A stretch of 64,000 nucleotides of DNA from Candidatus Peregrinibacteria bacterium CG10_big_fil_rev_8_21_14_0_10_36_19 (GCA_002772535.1 PFDP01000012.1:77341-141340), one strand, 5' to 3'. Positions 1-12,102 are shown, counted from the first letter of the stretch. Notes: generated by a model from the sequence alone, not told the origin. Program-made: numbers and translations.

Positions 1-63
1 AGAGAAGAGTTTGAGAAAAAGATGAAACGAACCGTTAAACATGTTATGATGCATGCCCAATAA
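1..63 (+). CDS. C-terminal tail of an upstream gene (partial)
   Basis: An open frame runs from the left edge to a TAA at 61-63 and encodes about 20 residues rich in Lys, Arg, His and Met, ending MMHAQ. It lies 11 nt before dnaX on the same strand, so it is probably the end of a co-oriented neighbour. Too short to identify. Confidence 0.4.
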   Translation, partial: REEFEKKMKRTVKHVMMHAQ

Positions 64-74
64 CATCTTCATAA

Positions 75-3727
<3,653 letters not shown>

Positions 3728-3730
3728 TTA

Positions 3731-3759
3731 TTGATTTTTAGCGGTATTTTTGCTATAAT
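3731..3759 (+). promoter_or_regulatory. sigma-70-type promoter, leaderless start
   Basis: TTGATT (3731-3736), 17-bp spacer, TATAAT (3754-3759) with an extended TGC before the -10. The ATG at 3766 is 6 nt after the -10, so transcription should start at the A of the start codon. Confidence 0.8.
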
Positions 3760-3765
3760 TATACG

Positions 3766-4149
3766 ATGAATACAGATACAAAACAAAAAACAAATTTAAT
3801 GGACGATAAAGTACAACAAGAACTAAATACTCCCCTAGTGGATCCAAGCGGATTTGATGCAGAGGATAAGGCACTTTTGAGCCTAATTTTGGAACTACTT
3901 AAAAGTGGTAAAATTGATTTTTATAAGCCTGACAGTCTTATAAATTTTAATGTCTACGATAAATTGGACGAGGAAATGAAAGGCAAAATTGATTTTGAAG
4001 CAGTAAACCTAACAACAGCAATTAGAGAAATTAGCGATTTGCATGAGGGGGGGTTTGACGAGAGCTATCAAATGCAAAATTTGGTACATAGAGTGCGTCT
4101 TACAAAAGAGCGTATTGAAGATGCTAGTGGTGATTTATTCTTAATTTAA
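3766..4149 (+). CDS. Hypothetical protein, first gene of a three-gene operon
   Basis: 127 aa, acidic, mostly helical by composition, with no signal peptide or membrane segment. I do not recognise the family. The mid-part reads as a compact domain (GFDAEDKALLSLILELLKSG, then a Lys/Asp-rich stretch) and could be a small cytoplasmic partner protein. It starts 6 nt after a consensus -10 box and is followed after only 4 nt by the 324-aa gene and then the 155-aa gene, so the three probably share a transcript and a role. No function is assigned. Confidence 0.8.
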   Translation: MNTDTKQKTNLMDDKVQQELNTPLVDPSGFDAEDKALLSLILELLKSGKIDFYKPDSLINFNVYDKLDEEMKGKIDFEAVNLTTAIREISDLHEGGFDESYQMQNLVHRVRLTKERIEDASGDLFLI

Positions 4150-4153
4150 TTAC

Positions 4154-5128
4154 ATGGGAGCAAACGATAAAATAGAAACCAGACAGCCAGAACCAACAGT
4201 TGAAGCACCAAAAGTAGATTCTCCAGCTGCGAGTAATACTGAAGTATCTCCACAAACAGCTGAATCCGCAGCGGAAAAAAGAGATCAAAAGAAGGAAGAT
4301 GTTTCGTTGAAAGCTAGATTTGAGCGTCAAAAATTAGGATTCGAACAAATTCAAAGAGATATAAAAAACCCAGAAAAACGCAATGCTCTTGCTGATTCTT
4401 TGCCACCAAGCAAGATGAAAGATTTATATGTTTCTCTGGCCGAAGATACTAATTTGCCAGAAGGAGATCTTAAAAACACTTTACTATCTTTGTTTGCTGT
4501 TATGGCGAAGTACGGCGGAATTTTTGAGAACTTTAAACCTGGTAGTTTTATGGCAGCAATTACCGCTGTGGATAGTCCTTACAAAGATGACTCGTTTTCT
4601 GCAAGTGAGGCAAAGTTAATACTAGAAAAAAAACCTAGACCGGTAGACTTGGAAAGTTTGAAAAAATATGGAAAAGAAGCTGCATCTGTTAGTTATGTAT
4701 GTTCAAAATTGGGAGTAGATGAAATACTCACTGCAAAATCCCTAGCAGCAAGAATTTCTCATTTAAATCATTCTCCAGATCAAAAAGCATACAAAGATGT
4801 AAGGTTAAACGCTTTAAGAGCAAAAGCAAATCCAACTCCTGGTACTATTGTATTTTTTGTTGATGAGATAACAAGCTCAGAAGTTACTGTGGCAATTGCT
4901 AATAATGAGGGGCTTTATGAGTATGTGGACAAAAATAAAAGCGGAAATCTTGAAGTGAAAACTGCAAAGCTTTCTGATATAGTTAAAAATGATTTCATGT
5001 TAAAGGCTGCGTTTATACCGAATGAGCCTGTAGTAACGGCAACACCGGCGGCAACACCGGCGGCAACACCGGCAGCAACACCGGCAGCAACTCCAGCTAA
5101 AAGTACTACAAAAACAACTAAAAAGTAA
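4154..5128 (+). CDS. Hypothetical protein with C-terminal ATPA repeats
   Basis: 324 aa. Residues 1-50 are a Pro/Glu/Ala/Ser-rich low-complexity segment. A helical region covers about 50-220, and a beta-rich part follows (TIVFFVDEITSSEVTVAIAN and onward) that reads like a small barrel. The tail is a run of Ala-Thr-Pro-Ala units ending in a Lys/Thr-rich end. There is no signal peptide or membrane segment. It lies between two other unknown genes with gaps of 4 and 2 nt. The disordered ends suggest a scaffold or binding protein, but this is only a guess. Family not recognised. Confidence 0.8.
   Translation: MGANDKIETRQPEPTVEAPKVDSPAASNTEVSPQTAESAAEKRDQKKEDVSLKARFERQKLGFEQIQRDIKNPEKRNALADSLPPSKMKDLYVSLAEDTNLPEGDLKNTLLSLFAVMAKYGGIFENFKPGSFMAAITAVDSPYKDDSFSASEAKLILEKKPRPVDLESLKKYGKEAASVSYVCSKLGVDEILTAKSLAARISHLNHSPDQKAYKDVRLNALRAKANPTPGTIVFFVDEITSSEVTVAIANNEGLYEYVDKNKSGNLEVKTAKLSDIVKNDFMLKAAFIPNEPVVTATPAATPAATPAATPAATPAKSTTKTTKK
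5039..5094 (+). repeat. 12-bp tandem repeat inside the 324-aa gene
   Basis: About four and a half copies of a 12-bp unit (GCAACACCGGCG and close variants) encode the Ala-Thr-Pro-Ala repeats. The third bases differ slightly between copies (gcg or gca), and the last copy is degenerate. The unit is in frame, so copy-number change would alter tail length without a frameshift. Confidence 0.85.
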
Positions 5129-5130
5129 TT

Positions 5131-5598
5131 ATGTCTGACGAAAATTCTCAAGCTCAAGGTGGTCAACAGTCTAGTATAGTAAATGATGTTGTAGTAGATA
5201 AAAATAAAACTGCTGAGCAGTATATTTTAGATGTTGAAGATAAATATATTGTACCTCCCCTAATTAGAGAGAAATTCTCTGATTTAATTAAACTGATCTA
5301 TGAAACTGAGTCTATGGACAAAGAAGAGAGAGAGTATTGGCTACAAATAATGCCAATTATGTCTGAAGACCAAATAGTTAAGTTTAGAGAAATTTTGGTA
5401 ACAGAGAAGGATCAATTAGCTGCATTGGATCAAAAATATGCAACCGATATGGCGGCTATCAACAAAAAACAAAATTCAGAACTAGATGAAGAAGAAATGA
5501 AGAAAAAATTAAAGGTTATTAAAGATCAAGAAGTTTCGAGTGAAGCCGCTGAAAAGCTTGAAGAAGAAAAACTCCTTAAAGAACTGGAAACTCTATAA
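5131..5598 (+). CDS. Hypothetical coiled-coil-like protein
   Basis: 155 aa, strongly charged. A Gln/Ser-rich start leads to a conserved-looking core (about 30-90, containing YWLQIMPIMSEDQIVKFREI) and then a long Lys/Glu helix from about 95 to the end, typical of a coiled coil. No export signal. It is the last gene of the three-gene operon that begins at 3766 (2-nt gap from the preceding stop) and is followed by the convergent sortase gene 3 nt later, without a clear terminator. Family not recognised. Confidence 0.75.
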   Translation: MSDENSQAQGGQQSSIVNDVVVDKNKTAEQYILDVEDKYIVPPLIREKFSDLIKLIYETESMDKEEREYWLQIMPIMSEDQIVKFREILVTEKDQLAALDQKYATDMAAINKKQNSELDEEEMKKKLKVIKDQEVSSEAAEKLEEEKLLKELETL

Positions 5599-5601
5599 AA
5601 G

Positions 5602-6465
5602 TTAACGAGATACTTTACCAGTATCATCTTCCACAGGGACTGCGGTTACTATAAGCCTCTTTGCATTAGTACCAACTGGAGTACAAGTTACCAATGTTAA
5701 TTGCTCTGAATCTGTTTGTTTTAATACCTCTATATCCTTAGGTAATACAACTTTAATACCCTGTACTTGGTACACAAATTTCTTTTGATCCCAATAAACA
5801 ATAATTTTATCACCTTCTACAACTTCGTGCAGTAGGGCAAAAACATCTTTAAAGCGACCTGGATCCCATGGAAAATATGAACTGTGTCCCGTAATAGCAA
5901 CGTTCCCTGATTGTCCCGGTAAACTTGTACCAGGATAGTGCACCACCCCATCTTTAAGTGCAGACTGCATTTCTTTTTCTAAAGCATTCCAATCTCTTTG
6001 TATTAAACTTTTTGAACTTACCCTTACAATTGGAATATTTTGATTGATTCTTGGTATTATTATACGATTATCTGAAGGCGCAATCTCAAGATTTAATGCA
6101 GGAATTTGTTTTTTTTGTACTTCTGGATCATCACTAGTTTTTAAAACAGTTTTACTAATTGTTTGTTTGTTATCAAGTAATTCACTCATAGGTGTTTCTC
6201 CTGGGTGAAGATAATTTTGAATTTTGTAACTAATAATTGTTGAGTAGGCTGACCAATTTAACAGCACAAGTCCAATCATGAAAAACACAAAAAAGGCTAA
6301 CACTTGCCTAAAAGCACCATGTAATATGCTTTTAACCTTTGATTCAATAGGCTTAGCTGATTCTGTTTTGTGGCTACTTACTTCCCTATGGTGATGAGTC
6401 ACCTCTTCATGATGAGAAGGAGCGTGTTGAATATGTAATTTGAAGTGATCGTGATTTTGTGTCAT
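5602..6465 (-). CDS. Sortase with a histidine-rich cytoplasmic tail
   Basis: Membrane-anchored cysteine transpeptidase that attaches or links surface proteins. One transmembrane helix (about 51-72) follows a 50-residue N-terminal segment; the sortase barrel then carries the catalytic His194 (TGHSSYFPW), Cys261 (TLVTC) and Arg270 (KRLIV). The TLVTC motif with the basic residue nine positions on resembles class D/E sortases. The N-terminal segment contains ten histidines in the first 32 residues, which is unusual and may bind metal. I saw no clear LPXTG-type substrate in the window. It has its own promoter and shares the intergenic region with the divergent rel gene. The catalytic triad makes the call firm; the class does not. 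Confidence 0.93.
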   Translation of the reverse strand: MTQNHDHFKLHIQHAPSHHEEVTHHHREVSSHKTESAKPIESKVKSILHGAFRQVLAFFVFFMIGLVLLNWSAYSTIISYKIQNYLHPGETPMSELLDNKQTISKTVLKTSDDPEVQKKQIPALNLEIAPSDNRIIIPRINQNIPIVRVSSKSLIQRDWNALEKEMQSALKDGVVHYPGTSLPGQSGNVAITGHSSYFPWDPGRFKDVFALLHEVVEGDKIIVYWDQKKFVYQVQGIKVVLPKDIEVLKQTDSEQLTLVTCTPVGTNAKRLIVTAVPVEDDTGKVSR

Positions 6466-6487
6466 GTAAAATTAAATTTATCTCATT

Positions 6488-6516
6488 ATTATACACTAAA
6501 TTGATATTTTTTTCAA
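6488..6516 (-). promoter_or_regulatory. Promoter of the sortase gene
   Basis: Read on the minus strand: TTGAAA (6516-6511), 17-bp spacer, TATAAT (6493-6488). The predicted leader is about 16 nt. Confidence 0.7.
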
Positions 6517-6517
6517 T

Positions 6518-6546
6518 TTGACTTGCATATGAATGAGTGTGATAAT
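6518..6546 (+). promoter_or_regulatory. Promoter of rel, leaderless
   Basis: TTGACT (6518-6523), 17-bp spacer, GATAAT (6541-6546); ATG at 6554 is 7 nt downstream. The upstream in-frame ATG at 6533 lies inside the promoter, so 6554 is the likely start. The -35 box lies back to back with that of the divergent sortase promoter. Confidence 0.75.
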
Positions 6547-6553
6547 TTGGTGT

Positions 6554-8866
6554 ATGAAAAAGCTTTCTTATAAGGATTTTTTTGACATTTCGACTATCGT
6601 GAAACAAATTCACGAATATATGCCAAAATTCAACGAATCAAAATTTATTGAGGCTTTTGAATTTGCGGCTTCTGCTCATGATGGGCAACTAAGAAAAGAT
6701 GGAAAAACCCCCTATGTTGTACATCCTGTAATGGTAGTACAGATCTTGGCTCAGATGCATGCTGATGAAGACGTACTCATTGCCGGTTTACTGCATGATG
6801 TACCTGAAGATACTGAATATACAACAGATGATGTAGCTAAGCGATTTGGAAATAATGTCGCATTTTTAGTTGATGGCATAACAAAACTATCGAAGGTTTA
6901 TTATCAAGATAATATGCCAGCCAGAGAAGTGGAATCGCTGAAAAAAATGTTTTTGCATAGCACAAAGGACCCGCGTGTAATTTTGATTAAATTAGCAGAT
7001 AGGCTTCATAATATGCGTACATTAAAGTATGTAAGAGATGATAAGCAGCTGCGTATAGCAAGAGAGACTTTAAGTATATATGTTCCAATCGCAAATCTAC
7101 TCGGCATACAGGCCATAAAAACCGCTTTGGAAGATTTGTGTTTTACTTATCTATTCCCAGAAGAATATCAAAAATTAACTGTGAAAGTTAATGGTTTTAA
7201 TAAGAGGCATAAACGGGTTGTAGATAAAATGATTAGCGAAATTGAGAGTAAATGTAAAAAAGACGGATTGAATGTAGAAGTGCAAGAAAGAAAGAAAAAT
7301 CTATATAGTATATATAAAAAAATATCTGAAAGTGGAAAAAGTATTGATGATTTAGAAGATAGAATAGCTCTTAGAATTATTGTAAACGAGGATTCAGACT
7401 GCTATACCGCATTGGGCAAAATGCATGATTTATATACTCCAAAACACAACAGGTTTAGGGATTATATTGCTAGCCCAAAGCCTAATGGGTATCAAAGTGT
7501 TCATACTGCTGTATTTGGGCCAGAGGGTTTTTTAACGGAGCTACAAATTCGATCGAGAAAAATGCAACTAGAGGCTGAGTATGGTATTGCAGCTCACTTC
7601 TTTTACAATGAGAAAGATAAAATTTTAAACGATAAAAGATCTTCTTGGGTAAGCAAAATAATTGAAATTGATAAAAGTGAATTTGATGATAAGGATTTTT
7701 TAGATGACCTAAAATTAGATATTTTTGAAGATAGAATTATAGTTTTTGATGCCAAAGGAACTACAGTGGATTTACCGGCTGGAGCTAGTGTGATTGATTT
7801 TGCTTATGCTATAGGCGGAAAAAGTGGGGATGAACTAAAAAAAGCGGAAATTAATACAAATAGCGTACCTATTACAGCAACTCTTAAAAGTGGAGATGTG
7901 GTAAAACTTATAACTTCTAAAGAGGTATCGCCTGAACTTTGGTGGCTGAGTTTTGTTAAAACTAATTTTGCTAAGAATAAAATAAAAAAACATTTAAAGA
8001 AAATTTCAAAACAGAAGAAAATAACATTAGGTTACAAAGCCTTACAAAAAGAATTTGATATTTCTGGATTAGGGTTGGTGGAAAAAATTAGTTTTAAGAA
8101 GCTCAAGAAAGCGATGAAAGAATATATTGGAGAGAATGTTAATAACTTAGAGGAAGTTTTGATGTTAATTGGTGAAGGACATTTTAGATCTATAGATATA
8201 GTGAAGGCAGTGCAACACAGTTTGAAATATGATGAAAATATTAAAGTGACATTAAAAATAGTGGCGGATAATAGATTTGGGCTTTTGAAAGATGTCTATG
8301 CTGTTTTATATGAACATGTTAGTGACATTACTTTTTTAAAGGCTTGGACATCTCGTAAACAAAAAGAGGCATATTTTACTATTAAGGTTTCATTAAGTGA
8401 TGTTTCTAAGGTTGCTAGGCTTTTTAGCGAACTAGAACAAATTCAAGGAATTAATCATGTTTATAGAATATCCAATAGAGCATTGATGACTATTTGGGGG
8501 TTAAGTTTTATTACGGCAACAATATGGATACTACACCCGCTTGCAACATCCTATTTCCTGAAGAGTGATTTTTTCTTGGAAAATCGAATTATCTCGGAAT
8601 GGATTTTAAATTCTACTTTACTTCTATTATTTCTTTCAATTTTCTATCTTACGACATTGGTACGAAAATACTTCCCAATTATTAGAAACAAGAAAAGACT
8701 TTGGCTAATAATCTTTAGCATCCCTTCACTAGCGATGACAGTGCTATTTATGGAAATGTTTTATTTTGAACTACAATTAAGTTGGTTCACTGTACTTGTT
8801 GAAGTAGCACTAATATACGCATATCTAACGCGTAATTTTATGAGCTTTAGTAAGGGTACAAATTAA
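6554..8866 (+). CDS. RelA/SpoT-family (p)ppGpp synthetase/hydrolase with a C-terminal membrane domain
   Basis: Makes and degrades the alarmone (p)ppGpp. Domains in order: HD hydrolase (HDVPEDT, LADRLHNMRTL), nucleotidyltransferase synthetase (DLEDRIALRIIV, GYQSVHTAVFG, TELQIRS), TGS (DLPAGASVIDFAYAIG) and an ACT domain ending about residue 640. Both catalytic domains keep their signature motifs, so a bifunctional enzyme is expected. The unusual part is the last 128 residues (from about 8480): four strongly hydrophobic segments typical of membrane helices replace the usual short end. The start at 6554 is chosen because the -10 box lies 7 nt before it. About 770 aa. Its stop interlocks with ychF (TTAA). 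Confidence 0.95.
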   Translation: MKKLSYKDFFDISTIVKQIHEYMPKFNESKFIEAFEFAASAHDGQLRKDGKTPYVVHPVMVVQILAQMHADEDVLIAGLLHDVPEDTEYTTDDVAKRFGNNVAFLVDGITKLSKVYYQDNMPAREVESLKKMFLHSTKDPRVILIKLADRLHNMRTLKYVRDDKQLRIARETLSIYVPIANLLGIQAIKTALEDLCFTYLFPEEYQKLTVKVNGFNKRHKRVVDKMISEIESKCKKDGLNVEVQERKKNLYSIYKKISESGKSIDDLEDRIALRIIVNEDSDCYTALGKMHDLYTPKHNRFRDYIASPKPNGYQSVHTAVFGPEGFLTELQIRSRKMQLEAEYGIAAHFFYNEKDKILNDKRSSWVSKIIEIDKSEFDDKDFLDDLKLDIFEDRIIVFDAKGTTVDLPAGASVIDFAYAIGGKSGDELKKAEINTNSVPITATLKSGDVVKLITSKEVSPELWWLSFVKTNFAKNKIKKHLKKISKQKKITLGYKALQKEFDISGLGLVEKISFKKLKKAMKEYIGENVNNLEEVLMLIGEGHFRSIDIVKAVQHSLKYDENIKVTLKIVADNRFGLLKDVYAVLYEHVSDITFLKAWTSRKQKEAYFTIKVSLSDVSKVARLFSELEQIQGINHVYRISNRALMTIWGLSFITATIWILHPLATSYFLKSDFFLENRIISEWILNSTLLLLFLSIFYLTTLVRKYFPIIRNKKRLWLIIFSIPSLAMTVLFMEMFYFELQLSWFTVLVEVALIYAYLTRNFMSFSKGTN

Positions 8867-9954
8867 GAGGAGAACTTAAAAACCATCACATCTCCATCCT
8901 GTACAATGTAATCCTTACCCTCTAGACGTAATTGCCCTTTTTTTTGAGCTTCTGCATGGCTTCCAGAATTAACCAGGTGATCCCAGTTTACTACTTCCGC
9001 TTTAATAAAACCTTTTTCAAAATCAGTATGAATCACTCCGGCAGCTTTTGGGGCGCTGTCACCTTTACGAATTGTCCAAGCACGGCTTTCTTTTGGGCCA
9101 GAAGTAAAATATGTAATTAGTCCTAAAGTACCATATGCGCTGCGAATTAGAGAATTTAAACCTGTTTCTTCTAAGCCTAATTCGTTTAAATAATCCTTTG
9201 CCTCTTCCTCAGTAAATGAAGAAAGATCTTCCTCAACCTTAGCACAAATAGGTATAACTTTTTCTTTAGTAGTTCCAAGTTGTTCAGCTAATTTTTCAGT
9301 ATCAACTTTACCAATTTCGTCTTCATGCACATTAACAATATAAATGTGTGGCTTCATCGTTAATAAGTGTAAATCTCTTAGTGCAAGTTTTTGCTCATCA
9401 GTAAGATCTAAATTTGAAGCAAGTACCCCCTCCTGTAATTTTTGATATACCTCTTCCAATAAATCTGCATAGGCTTTCTTTTCTTTATCACCAGACTTTG
9501 ACTCAGATTTGGCTTTACCTAAGCGGTTTTCAACAGTCTGCATGTCTGCTAAAAGTAATTCAGATTCTATAACTTCTTTATCAAATTTTGGATCAACTCC
9601 CCCATGAACATGAATAATATTCGAATCATCAAATCCTCTAATAACATGACCAATTGCATTACATTCACGAATATTAGCTAAAAATTTATTACCTAATCCT
9701 TCCCCCTGGCTTGCACCTTTTACTAACCCCGCAATGTCAACAAACTCAATGGCTGCTGGTATAACTTTTTCTGAGCCAATTACTTTTGATAACTCTATTA
9801 ATCTTTTGTCTGGGACTTCAACAATGCCAATATTTGGATCAATTGTACAAAATGGGTAGTTTTGAGCTTCAGCGGCTTTTGTACGAGTAAGCGCATTAAA
9901 TAGTGTAGATTTACCAACATTTGGTAGCCCAACGATTCCGATTTTAAGTGACAT
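8863..9954 (-). CDS. ychF: Redox-regulated ribosome-binding ATPase/GTPase YchF (OLA1 family)
   Basis: Obg-family P-loop protein that binds ribosomes and hydrolyses ATP. G1 motif GLPNVGKST at residues 9-17, switch region DIAGLVKGASQGEGLGN, the YchF-type base-recognition segment IVNVHED, and the C-terminal TGS domain (YFTSGPKESRAW to the end). At 363 aa it is full length. It is the last gene of a CDF transporter-aroD-ychF operon (1-nt gap after aroD) and converges on rel with interlocking stops. Confidence 0.96.
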   Translation of the reverse strand: MSLKIGIVGLPNVGKSTLFNALTRTKAAEAQNYPFCTIDPNIGIVEVPDKRLIELSKVIGSEKVIPAAIEFVDIAGLVKGASQGEGLGNKFLANIRECNAIGHVIRGFDDSNIIHVHGGVDPKFDKEVIESELLLADMQTVENRLGKAKSESKSGDKEKKAYADLLEEVYQKLQEGVLASNLDLTDEQKLALRDLHLLTMKPHIYIVNVHEDEIGKVDTEKLAEQLGTTKEKVIPICAKVEEDLSSFTEEEAKDYLNELGLEETGLNSLIRSAYGTLGLITYFTSGPKESRAWTIRKGDSAPKAAGVIHTDFEKGFIKAEVVNWDHLVNSGSHAEAQKKGQLRLEGKDYIVQDGDVMVFKFSS

Positions 9955-9955
9955 A

Positions 9956-10585
9956 TTATTTGGTTAACTTTATTACCTTTTGTAAGTCATCAATACTTAC
10001 TTGCCCGCTTGCCGTTTTTTCAGCTTGAGTTAGCGGAGCAAACATTAAATAATTTCCGAGTAAATGTCCAGTAAGTCGTGTTATTTTTCCATATTTTCCC
10101 ATGCAAATATATATGGATTTTTGACCTTCATGAGAAGCTGAATTCAGTAAGGCAAGCATCCTCAAACTATCAGAAAAACTATTAGCAAAAGTCGCTATTT
10201 TAACAATATCCGCCCCATTGGAAACCATTTTTTTTGCTAATTTTTTGAGAACGTTGCTGGTAGGTGTTGCCCTAAAATCATGCTTGGAAAGAATGATTTT
10301 AATTTTTGGATAATTTTTTTTAATGAATTTTATGTCTTTTGCAGGAGTTTTAATATCTAAATCAATATAATCTATTGGATAATTGAGAATATCTTTATTA
10401 AAAGTACTGTTTTCGCATTTATAAATTATAGGCTTACTTTTAATTTTAAAAACTTGATCTAACTGCCTTTGATCTAAATTTGCACTATCGAACCAAATTT
10501 CAGTTAAATTTGCTTTCTTTTGCGCTTCCTTAAACTTTAATAAAAGGCTTTTAAAACTATTCTGTTGGATGGGTACACAAATCAT
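9956..10585 (-). CDS. aroD: Type I 3-dehydroquinate dehydratase
   Basis: Third step of the shikimate pathway: Schiff-base dehydration of 3-dehydroquinate. The single-domain barrel shows the catalytic His102 (SKHDF), the Schiff-base Lys129 (ADIVKIA) and a conserved Arg near 160 (GKITR). At 209 aa it is shorter than the 220-250 aa typical of the family. No other shikimate gene is in the window. The ATG overlaps the stop of the transporter gene (TAATG), so the two are translationally coupled. Specific assignment is good, though sequence conservation is modest. Confidence 0.85.
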   Translation of the reverse strand: MICVPIQQNSFKSLLLKFKEAQKKANLTEIWFDSANLDQRQLDQVFKIKSKPIIYKCENSTFNKDILNYPIDYIDLDIKTPAKDIKFIKKNYPKIKIILSKHDFRATPTSNVLKKLAKKMVSNGADIVKIATFANSFSDSLRMLALLNSASHEGQKSIYICMGKYGKITRLTGHLLGNYLMFAPLTQAEKTASGQVSIDDLQKVIKLTK

Positions 10586-11793
10586 TAGGTGTCAATTAAG
10601 AGCAATTGTACTGTTTGTTTTACTTTTTTTATGTCACCAAAATTTGGATAAATGAGAATGTGATTTGTCCTTCTAAGATTGTAATATATGAGGGAATTGA
10701 TTTTGCAGTCAATTAGTATATTAGCCTTTTCCTTTTTTAAATATGGTCCAAAGTTTAGTGGCTGTTTATCTAGAGGAGATATTTTTTTATAATGAATTTT
10801 GTTAATTCTATTTTTAGAAACATCCACAAAAACATATCCTTCTGTTTCAGTTAATGTGTTTGCTACATCTGCTTGAAGAGATTTTCCTTTTTTTACGGGC
10901 ACAGCTATTCTTGTTTTTTTAGATTTCGGGATATGAGTATGAATAGAAAAATCTTTAATGTACGGATTTATATCTAAAACTTTCTTTTCCAATAGTTCTA
11001 ATGAATCTCTTAAATCCTCCATACTGACAAAAGGATTTACATCAACAAAAGCCTCACCAAAAATAAATGTACCAGCTCTTCTAAGTCTGATTTTATTAAT
11101 TTTTTTAATTATTTCATGCTCATGTTTAAACACTCTTTTAATTTTATGAAGCAAAATAGGATTGTTCCAATAATCTAAAAGAAAAAATAGTGACTCCTTA
11201 GTACTAAAAAACCCCTCCTTAAATATAAACATTGATATCATTATGGTCACCACACCCTCCACATAAGGAATATTTTTATAATTAGCAAAAATAGAGACTA
11301 GTACTATAAAACCAGAAAACATATCTATTTTCTTATCTTTTGAGCTTGCCAATAAAGACAAAGAGTTTACCTTTTCTGCCGCTAATTTAAGTTCTTTGGC
11401 AAGTTTATATGAAAGAATAATAGAGATTACTGTAGTGGTAATGGCTAGTGGTCTGTATGCTCCCTCTTCTAAACTGGTTAGCGATTTTATTCCTTCAAGA
11501 CAAATCACATACGCGAGGTAAATAATGCTAATAGAAATTATCAGTGCGGCAAAAGTTTCAAATTTGTAATAACCATAAGCAAAATTTTTGTCAGCTGATT
11601 TTCTTGATAGCTTTAAACCTATGTAAGCTGCAAAAAGTCCTAAAGTATCTGTGAGAGTACTAATGGCATCCGCTAAAATCACAGGCATACCAGTAATAAA
11701 ACCGGCTACACCTTTAATAAAAGCCAAAAAAAGCAAATTGGAAATAGAACTCTTGGCGGTATCTTCGCCCTCTTTTAAAATGAGGTTATTCAT
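10585..11793 (-). CDS. Cation diffusion facilitator fused to a NifX/NafY-like (dinitrogenase cofactor) domain
   Basis: A CDF-type metal/proton antiporter of about 402 aa. The N-terminal half holds the CDF membrane domain; the metal-site helices read ADAISTLTD in TM2 and DKKID in TM5, where most zinc CDFs have HxxxD or DxxxD. A cytoplasmic ferredoxin-like CDF domain follows, and the last 110 residues (IAVPVKKGKSLQ to IYPNFGDIKKVKQ) match the FeMo-cofactor-binding-like fold found in NifX, NifB and archaeal small proteins. Metal unknown; the altered ligands suggest Fe or Mn over Zn. The start at 11793 is chosen because TACAAT ends 7 nt upstream. First gene of an operon with aroD and ychF. Confidence 0.85.
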   Translation of the reverse strand: MNNLILKEGEDTAKSSISNLLFLAFIKGVAGFITGMPVILADAISTLTDTLGLFAAYIGLKLSRKSADKNFAYGYYKFETFAALIISISIIYLAYVICLEGIKSLTSLEEGAYRPLAITTTVISIILSYKLAKELKLAAEKVNSLSLLASSKDKKIDMFSGFIVLVSIFANYKNIPYVEGVVTIMISMFIFKEGFFSTKESLFFLLDYWNNPILLHKIKRVFKHEHEIIKKINKIRLRRAGTFIFGEAFVDVNPFVSMEDLRDSLELLEKKVLDINPYIKDFSIHTHIPKSKKTRIAVPVKKGKSLQADVANTLTETEGYVFVDVSKNRINKIHYKKISPLDKQPLNFGPYLKKEKANILIDCKINSLIYYNLRRTNHILIYPNFGDIKKVKQTVQLLLIDT

Positions 11794-11800
11794 ATGTTTT

Positions 11801-11829
11801 ATTGTATTGTACTCTTTTTGTTTTGACAA
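11801..11829 (-). promoter_or_regulatory. Leaderless promoter of the CDF transporter operon
   Basis: Minus strand: TTGTCA (11829-11824), 17-bp spacer, TACAAT (11806-11801), 7 nt to the ATG at 11793. Its -35 box overlaps that of the divergent lipoprotein promoter. Confidence 0.7.
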
Positions 11830-11850
11830 GGAACCACAACCCTCTATAAT
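11823..11850 (+). promoter_or_regulatory. Promoter of the small lipoprotein gene
   Basis: TTGACA (11823-11828), 16-bp spacer, TATAAT (11845-11850): near-perfect consensus. The predicted leader is about 40 nt. Confidence 0.8.
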
Positions 11851-11897
11851 GAGGGAAATGTGGATTTATCTACGTATTATATTTTAACCTTGTTCAT

Positions 11898-12092
11898 ATG
11901 AAGAAGTTTTTATTAAGTCTTATGGCTGTAAGCATGCTAGCTTTCGTTGGATGCTCACACCAAGAAGAAGAAGTTGCAGAAGATGCAATGGTTGTAGAAG
12001 ACGAAGCTATGGAACCAGCTGCTGACGCTGTAGTTGAAGACGCTGCAGTTGAGGAAGAAGCTATGGAAGAAACAGCTGAAGTTGCTAAGTAA
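11898..12092 (+). CDS. Small acidic lipoprotein
   Basis: 64 aa. A typical signal peptide (MKKFLLSLMAVSMLAFVGC) ends in a lipobox with Cys19; the mature part is almost only Glu, Ala, Val, Asp and Met, a low-complexity acidic tail. Probably an abundant membrane-anchored surface peptide: it has one of the strongest promoters in the window and a strong terminator directly after it, so it is a monocistronic unit. The function is unknown; a charged surface or spacer role is only inference. Confidence 0.8.
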   Translation: MKKFLLSLMAVSMLAFVGCSHQEEEVAEDAMVVEDEAMEPAADAVVEDAAVEEEAMEETAEVAK

Positions 12093-12102
12093 TTAGCCAA
12101 CT

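Noticed and set aside
6533..6553. Upstream ATG for the rel gene
   Set aside because: The ATG at 6533 lies between the -35 and -10 boxes, so it cannot be in the transcript.
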